Origin: Whitmania pigra
Taxonomy: Eukaryota; Annelida; Clitellata; Hirudinida; Haemopidae
DNA length: 64,000 bases
Reading direction: 5' to 3'
Assembly (NCBI GenBank): GCA_021613335.1
Contig: JAJTWR010000329.1
Location: 1,390,001-1,454,000 of the forward strand
Shown here: one piece after another, positions 13,611 to 28,069 of the stretch
Position numbering within the stretch: the stretch's first letter is position 1
Layout: each line of letters opens with the position of its first letter
Position numbers and translations under genes: made by a program
The notes under the pieces: model-generated
The model's input: the letters and a program-made list of their open reading frames with translations, nothing else
The model's database searches: none
What the model was told of the DNA's origin: nothing

Positions 13611-15272
13611 TTACTTAGCGCTAGTCTAATTCAAATGTGTTATCAAATCCTGTGTAGTTATATGAATTTATTTATTTATTTATTTGATTATAGTCCGTTG
13701 CATAACTGGAGTTATATGAATCCGCAACTCTTCTATTTATACTGCACGGTAGAGACACGTTAACGAAACCTATATTTTTAGAAAGGAAATAATTTGTAGA
13801 TTTTAAATATGTTTTTAAAATTTCAAGCGCGCTAAGGAATTTTATGTTATCGGAGCTCAAAGCTTTATACGTTAACTAAAAATTCATTTTTATTCAAAAT
13901 ACATTATTTTTTTACGCGCATCATTTGTTAAAGCAAGACCTTTCTAACAAAAAAAATTATGTTTTTAGCTTTACGCGTTCCAGAGTTATTGGATATCAAA
14001 GTTCTTGCTGAAGTCTTGCTAACTTCACCGTCGTGCTAATCATCTGAGATTTTTTTATAGTAATTTGCTTTTAATATTGTCTTCTATAAAATAAATTCTT
14101 TCCATGCCACTGTCATGTAGATAATAAAATTACTCAGTTTTTTTTACTAATATTTCAATTTTAAGCGTTAAGTGGAGAATTGTCTAAATGTTAAACAAAA
14201 GTTTACGATTGACATATGTTATAAGGAGGGATCTCTTTGTTGATAACAATGATAGTAGTGATGATGGTGATGATAATCTGCTAAGGACATCAATTCTTTT
14301 AAGTGAACATATAAATTTTAAAAACTTCTGATAAAATTATAACACTTACGCCTTTCAAGCAAACTTTTATTTTTGACTTTAGGATAATTAATTATAGCAT
14401 AAATTTATACCCTTATATTAAGAATTAGTTTTAACGACCTCGGTGTGTCAACTTGTAAGCCAAAAATTTATAACATTTTTGTTAAGTGGTTTAAGAAAAA
14501 TAATATAATATAATGTCTGTATGATAAACCACTCAAAAGAATGCGCACGGTATAAATAATGTTATAGTTTAACAATTTCCAAGCAATTAATTTAAAAATT
14601 AAAAGAAAACATATCACGAAGTAAATGTACTTAGTAATTTATAATCCGTCATTTTTACCCTTTATTACCCTTATGCTGAATGGCGGCAATTAGGCAACGG
14701 CTTCGATTAGAGATTATTAGTTCTTTCACTTCTTATTGGTTTACTTAAGGTCATTTGGTTTACTTAAAAGTTTAGAAGCACTTATTTGCATTTGCATTGG
14801 TGAGTTTTAGTTATTGAACATGTTTTAGTGTCAGTGTTCATTGTGCACATCTTTCGTGTAGCAGCATTTAACGTGGACATTTATTTTACTTATCCTAAAA
14901 CTTTTAAAGTGCATCATTTTTTATCACGATCTATGATTTTAACTGGAGCCACTAATTTAGCATTGATTTGAAGCTTGACTTCAAACATTTACCTAATGTA
15001 GTTTATTATAGACAAGACAAATATTTTTGTGGATAATTTAATTGTAGTGTTACGTTTTGAGATAGTTCAATTTGTAAATAATTAAGAACATTATTAAGTT
15101 AGGCTGACCATGACTGATCATTGCTTAATATACATTTACTTATGCTGAATTTATATGTTTGCTTATTGGCATTATAAATGTTCAATGAGACAAATGCAAT
15201 AAATGAAGTTTTCAATATTAAAACATATTTTAAAATAGTTTGAATGAGTCATTTTTATTTGTAGCAGTTAAT
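13611..15272. other. divergent intergenic region between HTATIP2-like and Vasa-like genes
   Basis: AT-rich, without open reading frames of note. It contains a short TTTA microsatellite near 13668..13685 and copy C of the hairpin repeat. I see no recognisable promoter motif. Confidence 0.6.
14461..14545 (+). repeat. dispersed hairpin repeat, copy C
   Basis: The core at 14484..14535 has arms AGTGGTTTA and TAAACCACT that pair perfectly. The loop is longer and AT-rich and ends in TGTCTGTATGA. It lies between the divergent HTATIP2-like and Vasa-like genes. Confidence 0.6.
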
Positions 15273-18378
<3,106 letters not shown>

Positions 18379-18521
18379 TTCTGACATTCTCTTATATTAT
18401 TTGGAAACTTACATCGACTTGATTTAGTGTGGCAGCAGAAACATCTCTCAGTATTATGTCTAGACTCCAAATTGGACTGGTTTAACTTTAAGTACAAATA
18501 AGTACAAATAGAGTTGTGTGC

Positions 18522-18527
18522 TTTATT
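18522..18527 (-). terminator. poly(A) signal of LAMTOR3
   Basis: Minus-strand AATAAA 45 bases past the LAMTOR3 stop codon, inside the 193-base gap to the converging Vasa-like gene. Confidence 0.5.
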
Positions 18528-18571
18528 TGAACATAACTTGTTTCAAATACAATTGTTATTATCCACTTGAG

Positions 18572-19625
18572 TCAGGGTATTTGTCTGTGCTCAAGTGCCT
18601 CCACCACTTTTTGAATGATTGGAGATAAATCTTTGTCAGCATTTATTATTTGACCTGTGTGACAAATTGAGTAAATGTAATATAAACAAACATATGATTC
18701 AATGATGGCACTGACCAGTGTTTGAAGCGGCATCAGCAATCACTGTCACGAACAGCATCCCCTTATTGAAGCAAACCAGCTGAAATTGGTGATGGTTTGG
18801 TTGTTACCCAAATCAGAGGACTTCTTAATGTAATTTTCCCACCTGGTAGTTAGAAAAGTATGCTGTTATGTGCTTTGTGTCTCCAAACCCGAGCCGATTA
18901 GACTGCTCAAATGAACTGTCAATTGTTGACGATATCTTCAGTATGCTTGGAGGAAGTTTTGTCTTCTCGACTGTTTGTGAATAATGGACAATGGGTGTTA
19001 GTCACACTATTTGTACTCCAATTCACATGATTGTAACACACATTGCATAAAAACCTGCTCAGGACATTACAGATCAGTGTTTTGCAAAGCAAGTTTATAT
19101 GGTTGTTGAAAAGTTAACTCGTATATGTACTTATGGTGATGCAATTCAAGTCTCAACGACTATTTCACGAACCTAGTATAAGAGGAACACCTTCCTTGTC
19201 AGTGATAGCAATGGCTAGAGCCCCCTCAATGCTGAGGACATTACATAGAACATAATTATTATGTAAGCACAAATAATTTCATAATTCTAACCTATTCAAC
19301 AAGTGATGAAAGTAACTTTGATTAGCGTCCTGCCAAATGTTTAAATAACAAAATTAGTTTATTAATCGTGATAATATCATAAAATATTTTTAGTGATATC
19401 TAATCTATGAACATCGTGAAAGGGACCGAGGAATCTTTTAAGCGAACCTCAATCATTTCTCCACAACAACCAACAACAAATTTTCACATGACAATATCTC
19501 CCAAACAAACAAATTGAAGGGCATAGAAAATTAAATAGATAATAATTCTTTTGTTTTACTAATGTTTTAGAAAATATAAAATTACTCACTGAAAACAGCC
19601 CGGGTGTGTTCAATAAACGTTCCAT
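18572..19625 (-). CDS. LAMTOR3: LAMTOR3/MP1, Ragulator complex subunit
   Basis: Roadblock-type scaffold of the lysosomal/late-endosomal Ragulator complex, which recruits mTORC1 via Rag GTPases and scaffolds MEK1-ERK. Six exons (minus order): 19625..19590, 19329..19292, 19231..19173, 18970..18843, 18779..18716, 18654..18572, giving 135 residues (human 124). Diagnostic blocks: IEGALAIAITDKEGVPLIL, then SSFEQSNRLGFGDTKHITAY, then LVCFNKGMLFVTVIADAA, and the C-terminal helix ending EALEHRQIP. The order and spacing match LAMTOR3 along its length, although identity is modest. The start exon encodes only 12 residues, and the first Met is assumed. Convergent with Vasa, divergent from QDPR. Confidence 0.88.
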
Positions 19626-20224
19626 AATGCTATAATAGATTATATTAATCAAAAATGACAAAATAGACAGCTGATGCGTTCAGTGATCGTTTGAGAGAAC
19701 AAAGCTCTCAGACCAGTAAGGGTGATGAAGTATGGATATTACAGAGTGGTCATTAGATAAATCTCGACCGATAAAGAATTGCTATGTTATGGTATAATCG
19801 TCCAGTAAATACCAAACGTTAAAAAAATTTTCTTCTCTTTATGTTGTAATATTAAGGTTGAGCAATCACGATAGAGATTAAAGAAATTATTAAGTGATTT
19901 CACAAAAACAGGATAAATCCTATTATAATAACAATTTCAACTTTTACGTATATTGCATAAAAATTATTAGTTTCCTGATATAATTAATTTATGCTGGGGT
20001 GACGAGGTGCCCAAATTAGATTTAACTTGTAGATTTTTCATGGGGTCAGAATAGCTTTTATTGTGTTCCAAATTTCACAATGGTTATATTTGTTACTACT
20101 TGAACAGTTCGGCATCCAGCACATTGACCTATGGAATTTGGATTTTGTATTTATTGAGTCGATCTCTAGGTATTTAACCGAAGGTCGTGCTATCTTCACT
20201 GCTGTTCTAATACGACAAGGAGGG
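19626..20224. other. divergent intergenic region between LAMTOR3 and QDPR
   Basis: AT-rich spacer of 599 bases shared by two head-to-head genes. No ORF, repeat or clear promoter element is recognised. The reading frame of QDPR stays open upstream to about 20063, but no family similarity is seen there. Confidence 0.6.
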
Positions 20225-21586
20225 ATGGCGTCACATGCTGGCAAAGTGTTGGTTTATGGTGGTAAAGGAGCATTAGGTTCTAACATCGTAAAGTATTTCT
20301 GTTCTAAACACTGGGTTAGTTTCACGTGTTAAAAATATTGATTATATAATCGAGTTTAATATTACTGATTTCAGTGGGTTGCCAACGTCGATTTAGCCAC
20401 CAATGATGATGCAAATTATAACATTCTTGTGAAATCAACTGAATCATGGGAAGAACAGAGTACTGATGTTCATCAAAAGGTTTCAGAGGCTATTGGAGAA
20501 GAGAAGTTTGATGCAGTTTTATGTGTGGCAGGAGGATGGGCTGGAGGAAATGCAGCATCAGAAGGTTAAATCTTTTAACAATAATTTATGAGGAGGTCAA
20601 TTGAACCCATTTTAGCTGCACTTAGTAGGCACCTAAACTTTAAATCACCCTTTATGATTAAATTTGATTAAAATAACAGATTAATCAAGTATTTTATTGT
20701 CAATAATTCATCAGAATGTGAGTTGCTAATATTTTTTCATTAATAGATTTTATCAAAAATGCTGACTTGACTTGGAAGCAGAGTGTATGGACATCTACCA
20801 TATGCTCATCCTTGAGTACAAAGTTCTTAAAAGATGGTGGACTTCTTGTTTTGACTGGTGCTCAAGGTGCCTTGACTGGATCCCCAGGTAAAACAGTGAA
20901 ATAAAATCATGAAAGTGATTGATGACCCTGATTTTATATATAATATGTGAAGATTGCAATTTTTGTAAGACAGCTTTGGGAAACCAGCAACATTGTGCTT
21001 TTTTTACTGAATAAATGGGGACAAAGCAGATCAATTCAAAATAAACCTAAGTATACATAGATATTAGAAATGAAAAAGGCATGTTTATTGTATACCTATC
21101 TAAGAAGACGCTAGTCTTCTTAACCAGTAAAAATAATTGTTGTTATGTTAAGGCATGATAGGTTATGGTCTCGCCAAGGCGGCTGTACACCATCTTGTCA
21201 AAAGTCTGGCCGGCCCAAAGTCAGGCCTTCCCGCCGGATCAACTGTAGCAGCTATCTTGCCGTTAGCATTGCTCTTCAGCCACCATAACTAATAAGATTA
21301 ATATATAATACATATATGTGTACATATATTACAGGTCAACATTGGATACGCCAATGAATAGAAAGTTCATGCCAAAAGCTAACTTTGATTCTTGGACACC
21401 ACTTGAGACAGTTTCAAGGTAATTTTTTCACATCACCAAAATGGTGAAAATGAACTAAAAATTAGTTAACTTTGATTCCCCATAAGCTTGCTGTTTAAAT
21501 GGTCTGTTAGAGAAGACAGACCAGCCAGTGGAAGCCTCATTCAACTAGATACCAAGAATGGAAAAACAGAGTTAAGACAAGCCTAA
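20225..21586 (+). CDS. QDPR: dihydropteridine reductase
   Basis: Short-chain dehydrogenase that regenerates tetrahydrobiopterin from quinonoid dihydrobiopterin with NADH; cytosolic. Six exons: 20225..20314, 20375..20564, 20747..20887, 21153..21261, 21335..21418, 21487..21586, giving 237 residues (human 244). The dinucleotide turn [13 protein letters not shown], the cofactor-side [10 protein letters not shown], the catalytic [11 protein letters not shown] (Tyr-x3-Lys) and the [12 protein letters not shown] substrate loop are all present, and the protein ends [16 protein letters not shown] as the family does. The ATG at 20225 gives the family N terminus. Convergent with prohibitin 620 bases downstream. 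Confidence 0.96.
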
Positions 21587-21686
21587 CTCCTCAGAAAAAA
21601 TCAGAATCATTATTGATTGATAGTTTACCGTTGCCTAGTTAAGTTTCAAACATCAGCATTTGAGATCCGATGGTCTCATTCAGTAA

Positions 21687-21692
21687 AATAAA
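21687..21692 (+). terminator. poly(A) signal of QDPR
   Basis: AATAAA about 100 bases past the QDPR stop codon. The rest of the gap to 22207 contains no further gene that I can see. Confidence 0.45.
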
Positions 21693-22207
21693 TATGTCCT
21701 CACAGAATTTTGTTGTACATCAAAACAAGGTAGCTGTGACCCAAATCAAGATGGTCATTATTATATTACAAGGTTTTTACTATTAGCCTGCAAACGTACA
21801 CTCCAAACATCTGCTACTAACAACTATTAAGCCCTTTTCAACAATGCCCAACAAAGCAAGTTTGAGACTGCAGTTTCAAAATCAAAGCTCATCTCAATCA
21901 TCACCACATTTTTCTAGATGGATGTACACAAACTCTTCTGCATCATTCCTACATTCCAGATAAATGAAATGAGGTCCATTAATTGATCCCATGTCTAAAT
22001 CTGGCAATGCTCATGCTTATCCCCAGTGCCCCTTTGTTTTGCTGAGGTCAAATCCCAGGTAACGTGAGCTTGTCGTCCAACCGCACAATCACCAATTTAT
22101 CAAACATCACAACAAACTAGAAAACTTTTCATGATTTAAAACTGTTAGGTGGTACAAAGTCTTAATGATTTTTGATGAGACGTTAAGTTGGCAGGACATG
22201 GTCATCT

Positions 22208-23422
22208 TTAATGTGGCAGGGAAAGCAGTGTCTGCTGGCCTTGAGGAAGATATGTCACGTTTGGTGATTGAGACAATTGGGCAGCAATATCCTCTGCAGC
22301 TTCAATCTTTCTCAACTCAACAAGTCCTTCTCCAGATTCAGCAAATGCCTTGGCCAACAAGTCTGCAGCAATGGAGTCTCCCTCAGCTCTAATAATGGCA
22401 GCCAATTTCAATTGTTCTTCCTAAAAATAGAACAATTTTATATAACTATTATATATAAATATGCATCTAAGTGCCAATAACAAAGGATAGCAGCACCTTT
22501 TCGACAACATATCTAGCCCTCTCAGCGTCTTGCTGAGCGACCTGTTTCATTTCGACAGCTTCGGTAAACTCGCGTCCAAATGTCAAATGAGTCAGAGAAA
22601 TATCATCAAGGATAATTCCAAACTGGGCAGCCCTGTTAGTAAGCTCTTCATTGACCTTTTGGGAAACCACCTCTCTTTGAGTAATAAGTTCACTGGCATC
22701 ATATTGAGCCTAGACCAAAAATAATCAACAATTAGTTATCTTCCCAAAGTTGACAAACATTATAACAATACTAACCACAACAGCCTTAAGGACTTCATTC
22801 ACAATTGAAGGCAACACTCTTTCATCATAATCAGAACCAAGGCTTGTGAATATTTGGGGAAGACGCTCAGCCAGAGGACGGAACAAAATCCTCAGAGTGA
22901 TATTAACGTTCTGCAAATCTGTGAAATAGGCGCGCAAACCTCAAGAATCTTTGAAATTCTCACTATTTTATGTATCCTTGACCATAAAAAAATTTTACAG
23001 TCTAGCAATCATTTTCAAAAGTAAGGCAATATGATGAAATTATTGCAAAAAATGCAAAATGTGAAGGCATGTAAGAAGTCAACAGCTCTACAAGCTAATC
23101 TCTGCTTTACCTTTGCTTCCAGTGATTGTAGGAACACTCCTTGGCTTGGATCTAATGTCAAAAATAATGGGTTTCTGAACCCATGGTATAATAAAATGGG
23201 TTCCCTCTCCAACAACTTGTTGCCTCACTCCAGCAAATCTATCGAAGATGACAGCTCTGTGCCCTCCATCGACTACAAAACGTAGTTTTTAAACATTTGC
23301 CCTTTTCATGAACGAATGATTCACAACTAACCATTATAGAGAGCTGAACTAGCCAAACTTCCAGCAACAGCTAATCCCACTCCAAGTTTTCCTATCGCAC
23401 TGAAGATTCTCCCAGCAGCCAT
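22208..23422 (-). CDS. PHB1: prohibitin 1
   Basis: SPFH/band-7 protein that forms ring complexes with PHB2 in the mitochondrial inner membrane, where it supports m-AAA protease control and cristae. Five exons (minus order): 23422..23332, 23272..23111, 22918..22776, 22709..22497, 22420..22208, giving 273 residues (human 272). The N-terminal hydrophobic anchor runs about residues 8 to 28. It is followed by [53 protein letters not shown], then the coiled-coil [19 protein letters not shown]. It ends [15 protein letters not shown]. Identity is high throughout. Head-to-head with ARCN1. Confidence 0.97.
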
Positions 23423-24086
23423 GACTTTCTGGTATTCAAAATAACTTGCTTAATATGACGAAATTTAACCAAAGCAGCATAGTATCGATCTTCTAACGAC
23501 CTATCCTAGAGCGGATAAGCCAAATAAAACTAGATCTTGAAAAAACCTTGCAGAGTTCTTAAAACGATTCAATGAACAAACTTCCAAGCGTAAGCATAAG
23601 ATGATACCTTAATAAAAGCGGTAATTCAAATGCAAACGTGATGCAACAGGTCAACCGACTACAAGAGCACGGAGTAGAACGATAATAGTGGACGGTAGGA
23701 ATGTGTGCAGACAACATCTTACATTTTTATTTAATTAAAATGTAAAATAAAATATTATATTTATTTTAGTAAACTATTTTATTTAAACAATAATTAATAA
23801 TATTCAATTAAGTAAAGCAAATTTTTTTTACATTTTGTGCAATAAATTTATTAAAAAAAAAACAACATTTCTAAAAATCAATTAAATTTAAATTCTTTAA
23901 AATTAATATCCTTAATAGTAGCATTCGTATTAGCTGGATTGACGTGGCTGTCAATAGGTAGCGTAGTGTCGAGATTGTGTTTTCTTGGCTCGATTCTTGC
24001 TTTGGGAATAATTTTGTAGATTTTGTTTTGTTGAATTGAAGGAAAGGTAGTTTGATTCTCAGTTAGAATCAACACCGGTGTTAAAA
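23423..24086. other. divergent intergenic region between PHB1 and ARCN1
   Basis: 664 bases, very AT-rich in the middle (23720..23880). No ORF or repeat is recognised. It must contain both promoters. Confidence 0.6.
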
Positions 24087-27000
24087 ATGGTGAGGGCTTT
24101 TTAAGTGCCTGTTTGTTAGATGAGTTTTGTTTGATGTTCCAATATGAAATTTTATTTAGGTTTTGCTAGCTGCGGCGGTGTGCAATAAAGGTGGAAAAGG
24201 TATTCATGGCATTAGTGATAATCTCATTTTTGTGATTTTATATTTAACGACCTGTCTTATTCGCAGCTATCATTTCGCGACAATTCGTGGAAATGACAAG
24301 ATCGAGAATAGAGGGGCTACTGGCTTCTTTCCCAAAGCTGATGAGTTCTGGTAAACAGCACACTTTTGTTGAGACGGAAAGCGTGAGATACGTTTATCAG
24401 CCTCTCGAAAAGCTCTACATGCTACTAATAACTACTAAAGCCAGCAACATTCTAGAAGACCTAGAAACTCTGAGATTGTTTGCCAGAGTTGTAAGTGGCT
24501 AACTCATTTCATTTACTTATTTTATTTTATCAACTCATTTTTGATATGGAACTTTGGCTACCAAACTGGAAAACTGGATTAGTGTGCACACAAATCTGTG
24601 TGCATTAATACAACAAGAAGCCAAGGCACGTCTTAAGAAATTGAATAATTAAGCATGTAAAAGTATTAATTCCTAATTATTACATAAAATTAGTAAATTA
24701 ATTAATAATTAGACAAAACCACAGAAAAGAAAACACATTGTACATTTTACAATATCCAGAATTTAACTTGTGATCCTGGCTCCATAGGCAGAACCTGCCT
24801 AGTAGATTAAAATTAATGAAACAATCAAAAATTTATAGCAGAGGCACAAGTCATTTATAATTCCAAGAAAGATTTGAGTCCAATAATCCTGAAGCTTGAC
24901 AGCTACAATCAGCAAAATTTGCAATAGCTTTAGCTTTACAAATTGTACTTCAAATCATCTATGAAGACACATCTGAGCACTTTAGACAAGCTATTGCATA
25001 GAGTTCAGTCAAAAATCAATTGCCATTTTCTATCATTTGGTTATTTGCAGTGGGTTTTATGTAATTAGATCATGTTCTAGTTGGTGTATTTGAATTTTGA
25101 TGAAGACAGACATAGATTTATTTAGGAGTATTTAAAATACTATAATAAAATAACTTTTTTTAATAATTTTGTTTACTCGCATTTCCACTTTTAATAATTT
25201 TATGATAGTTTAATGAATATAAATTATCTTCCTTATGAAATGGTCAATGTAGAATATCTCAGGTCTCCTGATATTTTCATTCATATTTTGAAGATTCCTG
25301 AGTACTGCAAAGTTGTTGAGGAGTCAGAAATAATAGAGCAAGCCTTTCAATTGATCTTTGCATTTGATGAAATTGTTGCTCTTGGATATCGTGAGAACGT
25401 CAACTTGGCTCAGATCAAAACTTTTACAGAAATGGATTCTCATGATGAAAGAGTGTTTGAAGCAGTCAGAAAGGTAAGTTTACCAAAAGGCTTTTGTCAA
25501 TGCAGCTTTGTTATTCAAAATGTTGTATGACTGAGATTACTTTTATTTACATTATTCATACAAAGCTAAAGGTATCTCTGTAGAGTAGGCCAGTAGAACT
25601 CTGTAGAGTTCTAGCTAGCATCTAATTTATTTTTTTTATAAATAAATTAATACAAAAAATTAAATTGAATTAAAACTTGTTTAAGACTCAGGAAAAGGAA
25701 GCTATAGACAGAAGTAAGAGCAAAGCCAGAGAATTGGATAAGTTGAGGCAAATGGCAGCCAAGACTGGCAGACCATCTGCATCTGGATTCGGAGGAGGGG
25801 GAGGAGGAGGAGGAATGAGCATTGCCAGCAAGGATATCGTCATCACTCCAGCTCCTGCTGAGAAGCCAAAGACTTACGCTGCTCCCATGTATTTACAATT
25901 ACATATTCTTTGCAATAAGCCATTCATCTTGAACTTCTAGAAATTTGTTATTGCTAAATCTAATTTATTACAGAAGAACAACTGGGACCAGCAATGCTCT
26001 AAAGATAGGAGGAAAAAGAAATGTTGATTCATTTGTTGACCAGCTTAAATCAGAAGGAGAAAGTTTGTTTTAGAAACATTAATAAAATTATCCAGAATTT
26101 GTTCATAATTCTAATTCTTTTCATCTAGCTGTGGCATCTCCCGCTTCACAAGAGAAGCAGTCCCTTGCGGTCAAGGCATCCACTCCTTCCATCAACCAAG
26201 AAAGGTGAATAATCATTATTTGATTAAAGTTGAATTTGTTGATAAAGTTTGATTAAAGTTCCAATGAGATAATTAAAGAATCACTATAATTTTATAATAA
26301 TTCATGAATTCTTGTTTTTAACACCATTTCTATGTTTAAGCATATCTAATGAATTTTTGCAGTGTCCATTTAAGGCTGGAAGAAAAGATTGCCTTGACTG
26401 CAGGCAGAGAAGGTGGATTGCAAAACCTCGAAGTTCATGGAATCTTGACTCTCAAGGTCAACAATGAGAAGTATGGTAAAGTGAAGATTGCCATGAAAAA
26501 CAATGACAACAAAGGAGTGCAAATTCAGGTTAGAAAATGGTGGATCTGCGTTATTCCACTTAGTCATCTTTGGGCGCCATAGCCAGGCTATTAAGGATGT
26601 AGCTTTAGGATGGAGTTCAAATTCTAGCCACTTGAAAGATTTCATTTTACTAATGTTTGAACTTTCCAGACTCATCCAAATGTGGATAAGCGACTTTATC
26701 AGTCTTCAAACATCATCGGATTGAAGAATCCTGAAAAGCCCTTCCCCCTGAACACGGATGTTGGAGTACTTAAATGGAGGTTCCAAACTCAGGATGACTC
26801 ATTCATGCCTCTCTTGAGTGAGATTTTGTATTGTTTTTGTTCCCCAATGTTCTTCATGGCACCTCTGACAATGCAATAAAGATAAAGGAACCATGAAACC
26901 TGTTATTATTATTATCACTTTCTAAATTGTTTCAACCATATTATTTTCTTATTTCTAACTAACCTTTTAACTATTGCAATCAAATGTTTTTTTTTATATT

Positions 27001-27617
27001 ATGTTCTAATTTATTTGTCACTTGCAGTTAATTGTTGGCCCAATGAAGCTGGGTCCAAATGCGACGTCAATATTGAGTATGAGCTCGAGAGGCCAGACAT
27101 GGAGCTCAATGATGCCGTCATTTCCATACCTATTCCGTTAGTATTAAGAAAATCAATCACCTTCTGATTCACAAATTCTGACAGAATAATTACAATTCAG
27201 CGCTGGCAGTGGGACTCCAATTATCAATAATTGTGATGGTGAATACAACTATGACAACAGGAAGAATATTTTGGAATGGAGATTGCCAGTGATAGATAGA
27301 AACAATAAGACTGGTACTATGGAATTCACGGTGAATGGAAAGTCTAACGACTTCTTCCCCGTCGGCGTGTCTTTTGTGTCCAAAAAGCCCTACTGTGAGC
27401 TTGAGGTAATCTATCATCTTTCCCTGTGAATTTTTAACATTTCATCAAGTAGAAATCTAATCGGCAGTCTGCAGGTTTGGTTTTTTAACAATGTTTAAAG
27501 CTGTAACGAGGCTATTAATTTATTCAGGTTGATGCTGTCACCTCTGCTGATGACAATTCTAATGTCAAATTCTCGTCTGAGACCATATTCTATGTTGAGA
27601 AATATGAAATTGTATAA
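24087..27617 (+). CDS. ARCN1: coatomer subunit delta (delta-COP, archain)
   Basis: Subunit of the COPI F-subcomplex that coats Golgi-to-ER vesicles; medium-chain adaptin relative. Twelve exons: 24087..24089, 24160..24199, 24267..24490, 25294..25473, 25686..25888, 25974..26062, 26129..26204, 26363..26528, 26670..26817, 27028..27136, 27201..27405, 27528..27617, giving 510 residues (human 511). The N-terminal longin-like domain [20 protein letters not shown] is followed by [15 protein letters not shown] and [16 protein letters not shown], then a Gly-rich linker. The C-terminal mu-homology domain contains [35 protein letters not shown] and [16 protein letters not shown], and ends EKYEIV. The first coding exon is the ATG alone. 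The longest intron (24491..25293) is AT-rich without ORFs. Confidence 0.97.
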
Positions 27618-28069
27618 AGACATTCATTCCATCTGCTGGAAAATTAATGGAGATCACTTCTTGACTTTTCACTTATTAAATATTTACTGTGTCATGCGGG
27701 AGAAAGTACTATAATCACCACCATTACTCTGTCAAGCCAATAATTTTATTTTATCAAAATTTTTGACCTGAGAACAATAACATAGATTTCATTTTCAAGT
27801 ATAACATTAAGAATGGAATGATGAACAAATATAGGTGAGATTCAGGCTTATTAAGTGTTTTTAAAAGCAGCCAACTCAGAAATAGTTTATAATTAAAAGA
27901 TTAATGGCAATCAGATGCCACAAAAGGACATTGCACAAATAGAGCTTACAGCAACTCAAAGTTTGATCACATGTTAGGAATGAATGATGTGTTAAGTTCA
28001 AACTAATTGCAACTTCGACAAAATCATAATAGAATAGATGGTTGCAATCCCTCAGATGGATGAGCTTAT
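27618..28069. other. convergent intergenic region between ARCN1 and the RhoGAP gene
   Basis: 452 bases holding the two 3' untranslated regions. No repeat or ORF of note. Confidence 0.6.

Noticed and set aside
18572..19625. First thought to be a TRAPP complex subunit (TRAPPC2-like).
   Set aside because: The assembled exons read IEGALAIAITDKEGVPLIL and end in a LAMTOR3-type helix, which fits the roadblock protein MP1/LAMTOR3 along its length.
20063..20224. Longer N terminus for QDPR from the in-frame upstream extension.
   Set aside because: The added residues are not similar to the family, and the ATG at 20225 gives the expected start just before [12 protein letters not shown].
24555..25293. 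Possible extra exon in the long delta-COP intron.
   Set aside because: The flanking exons join in phase 0 with full family similarity (ending RV, resuming IPEYC), leaving no missing residues.
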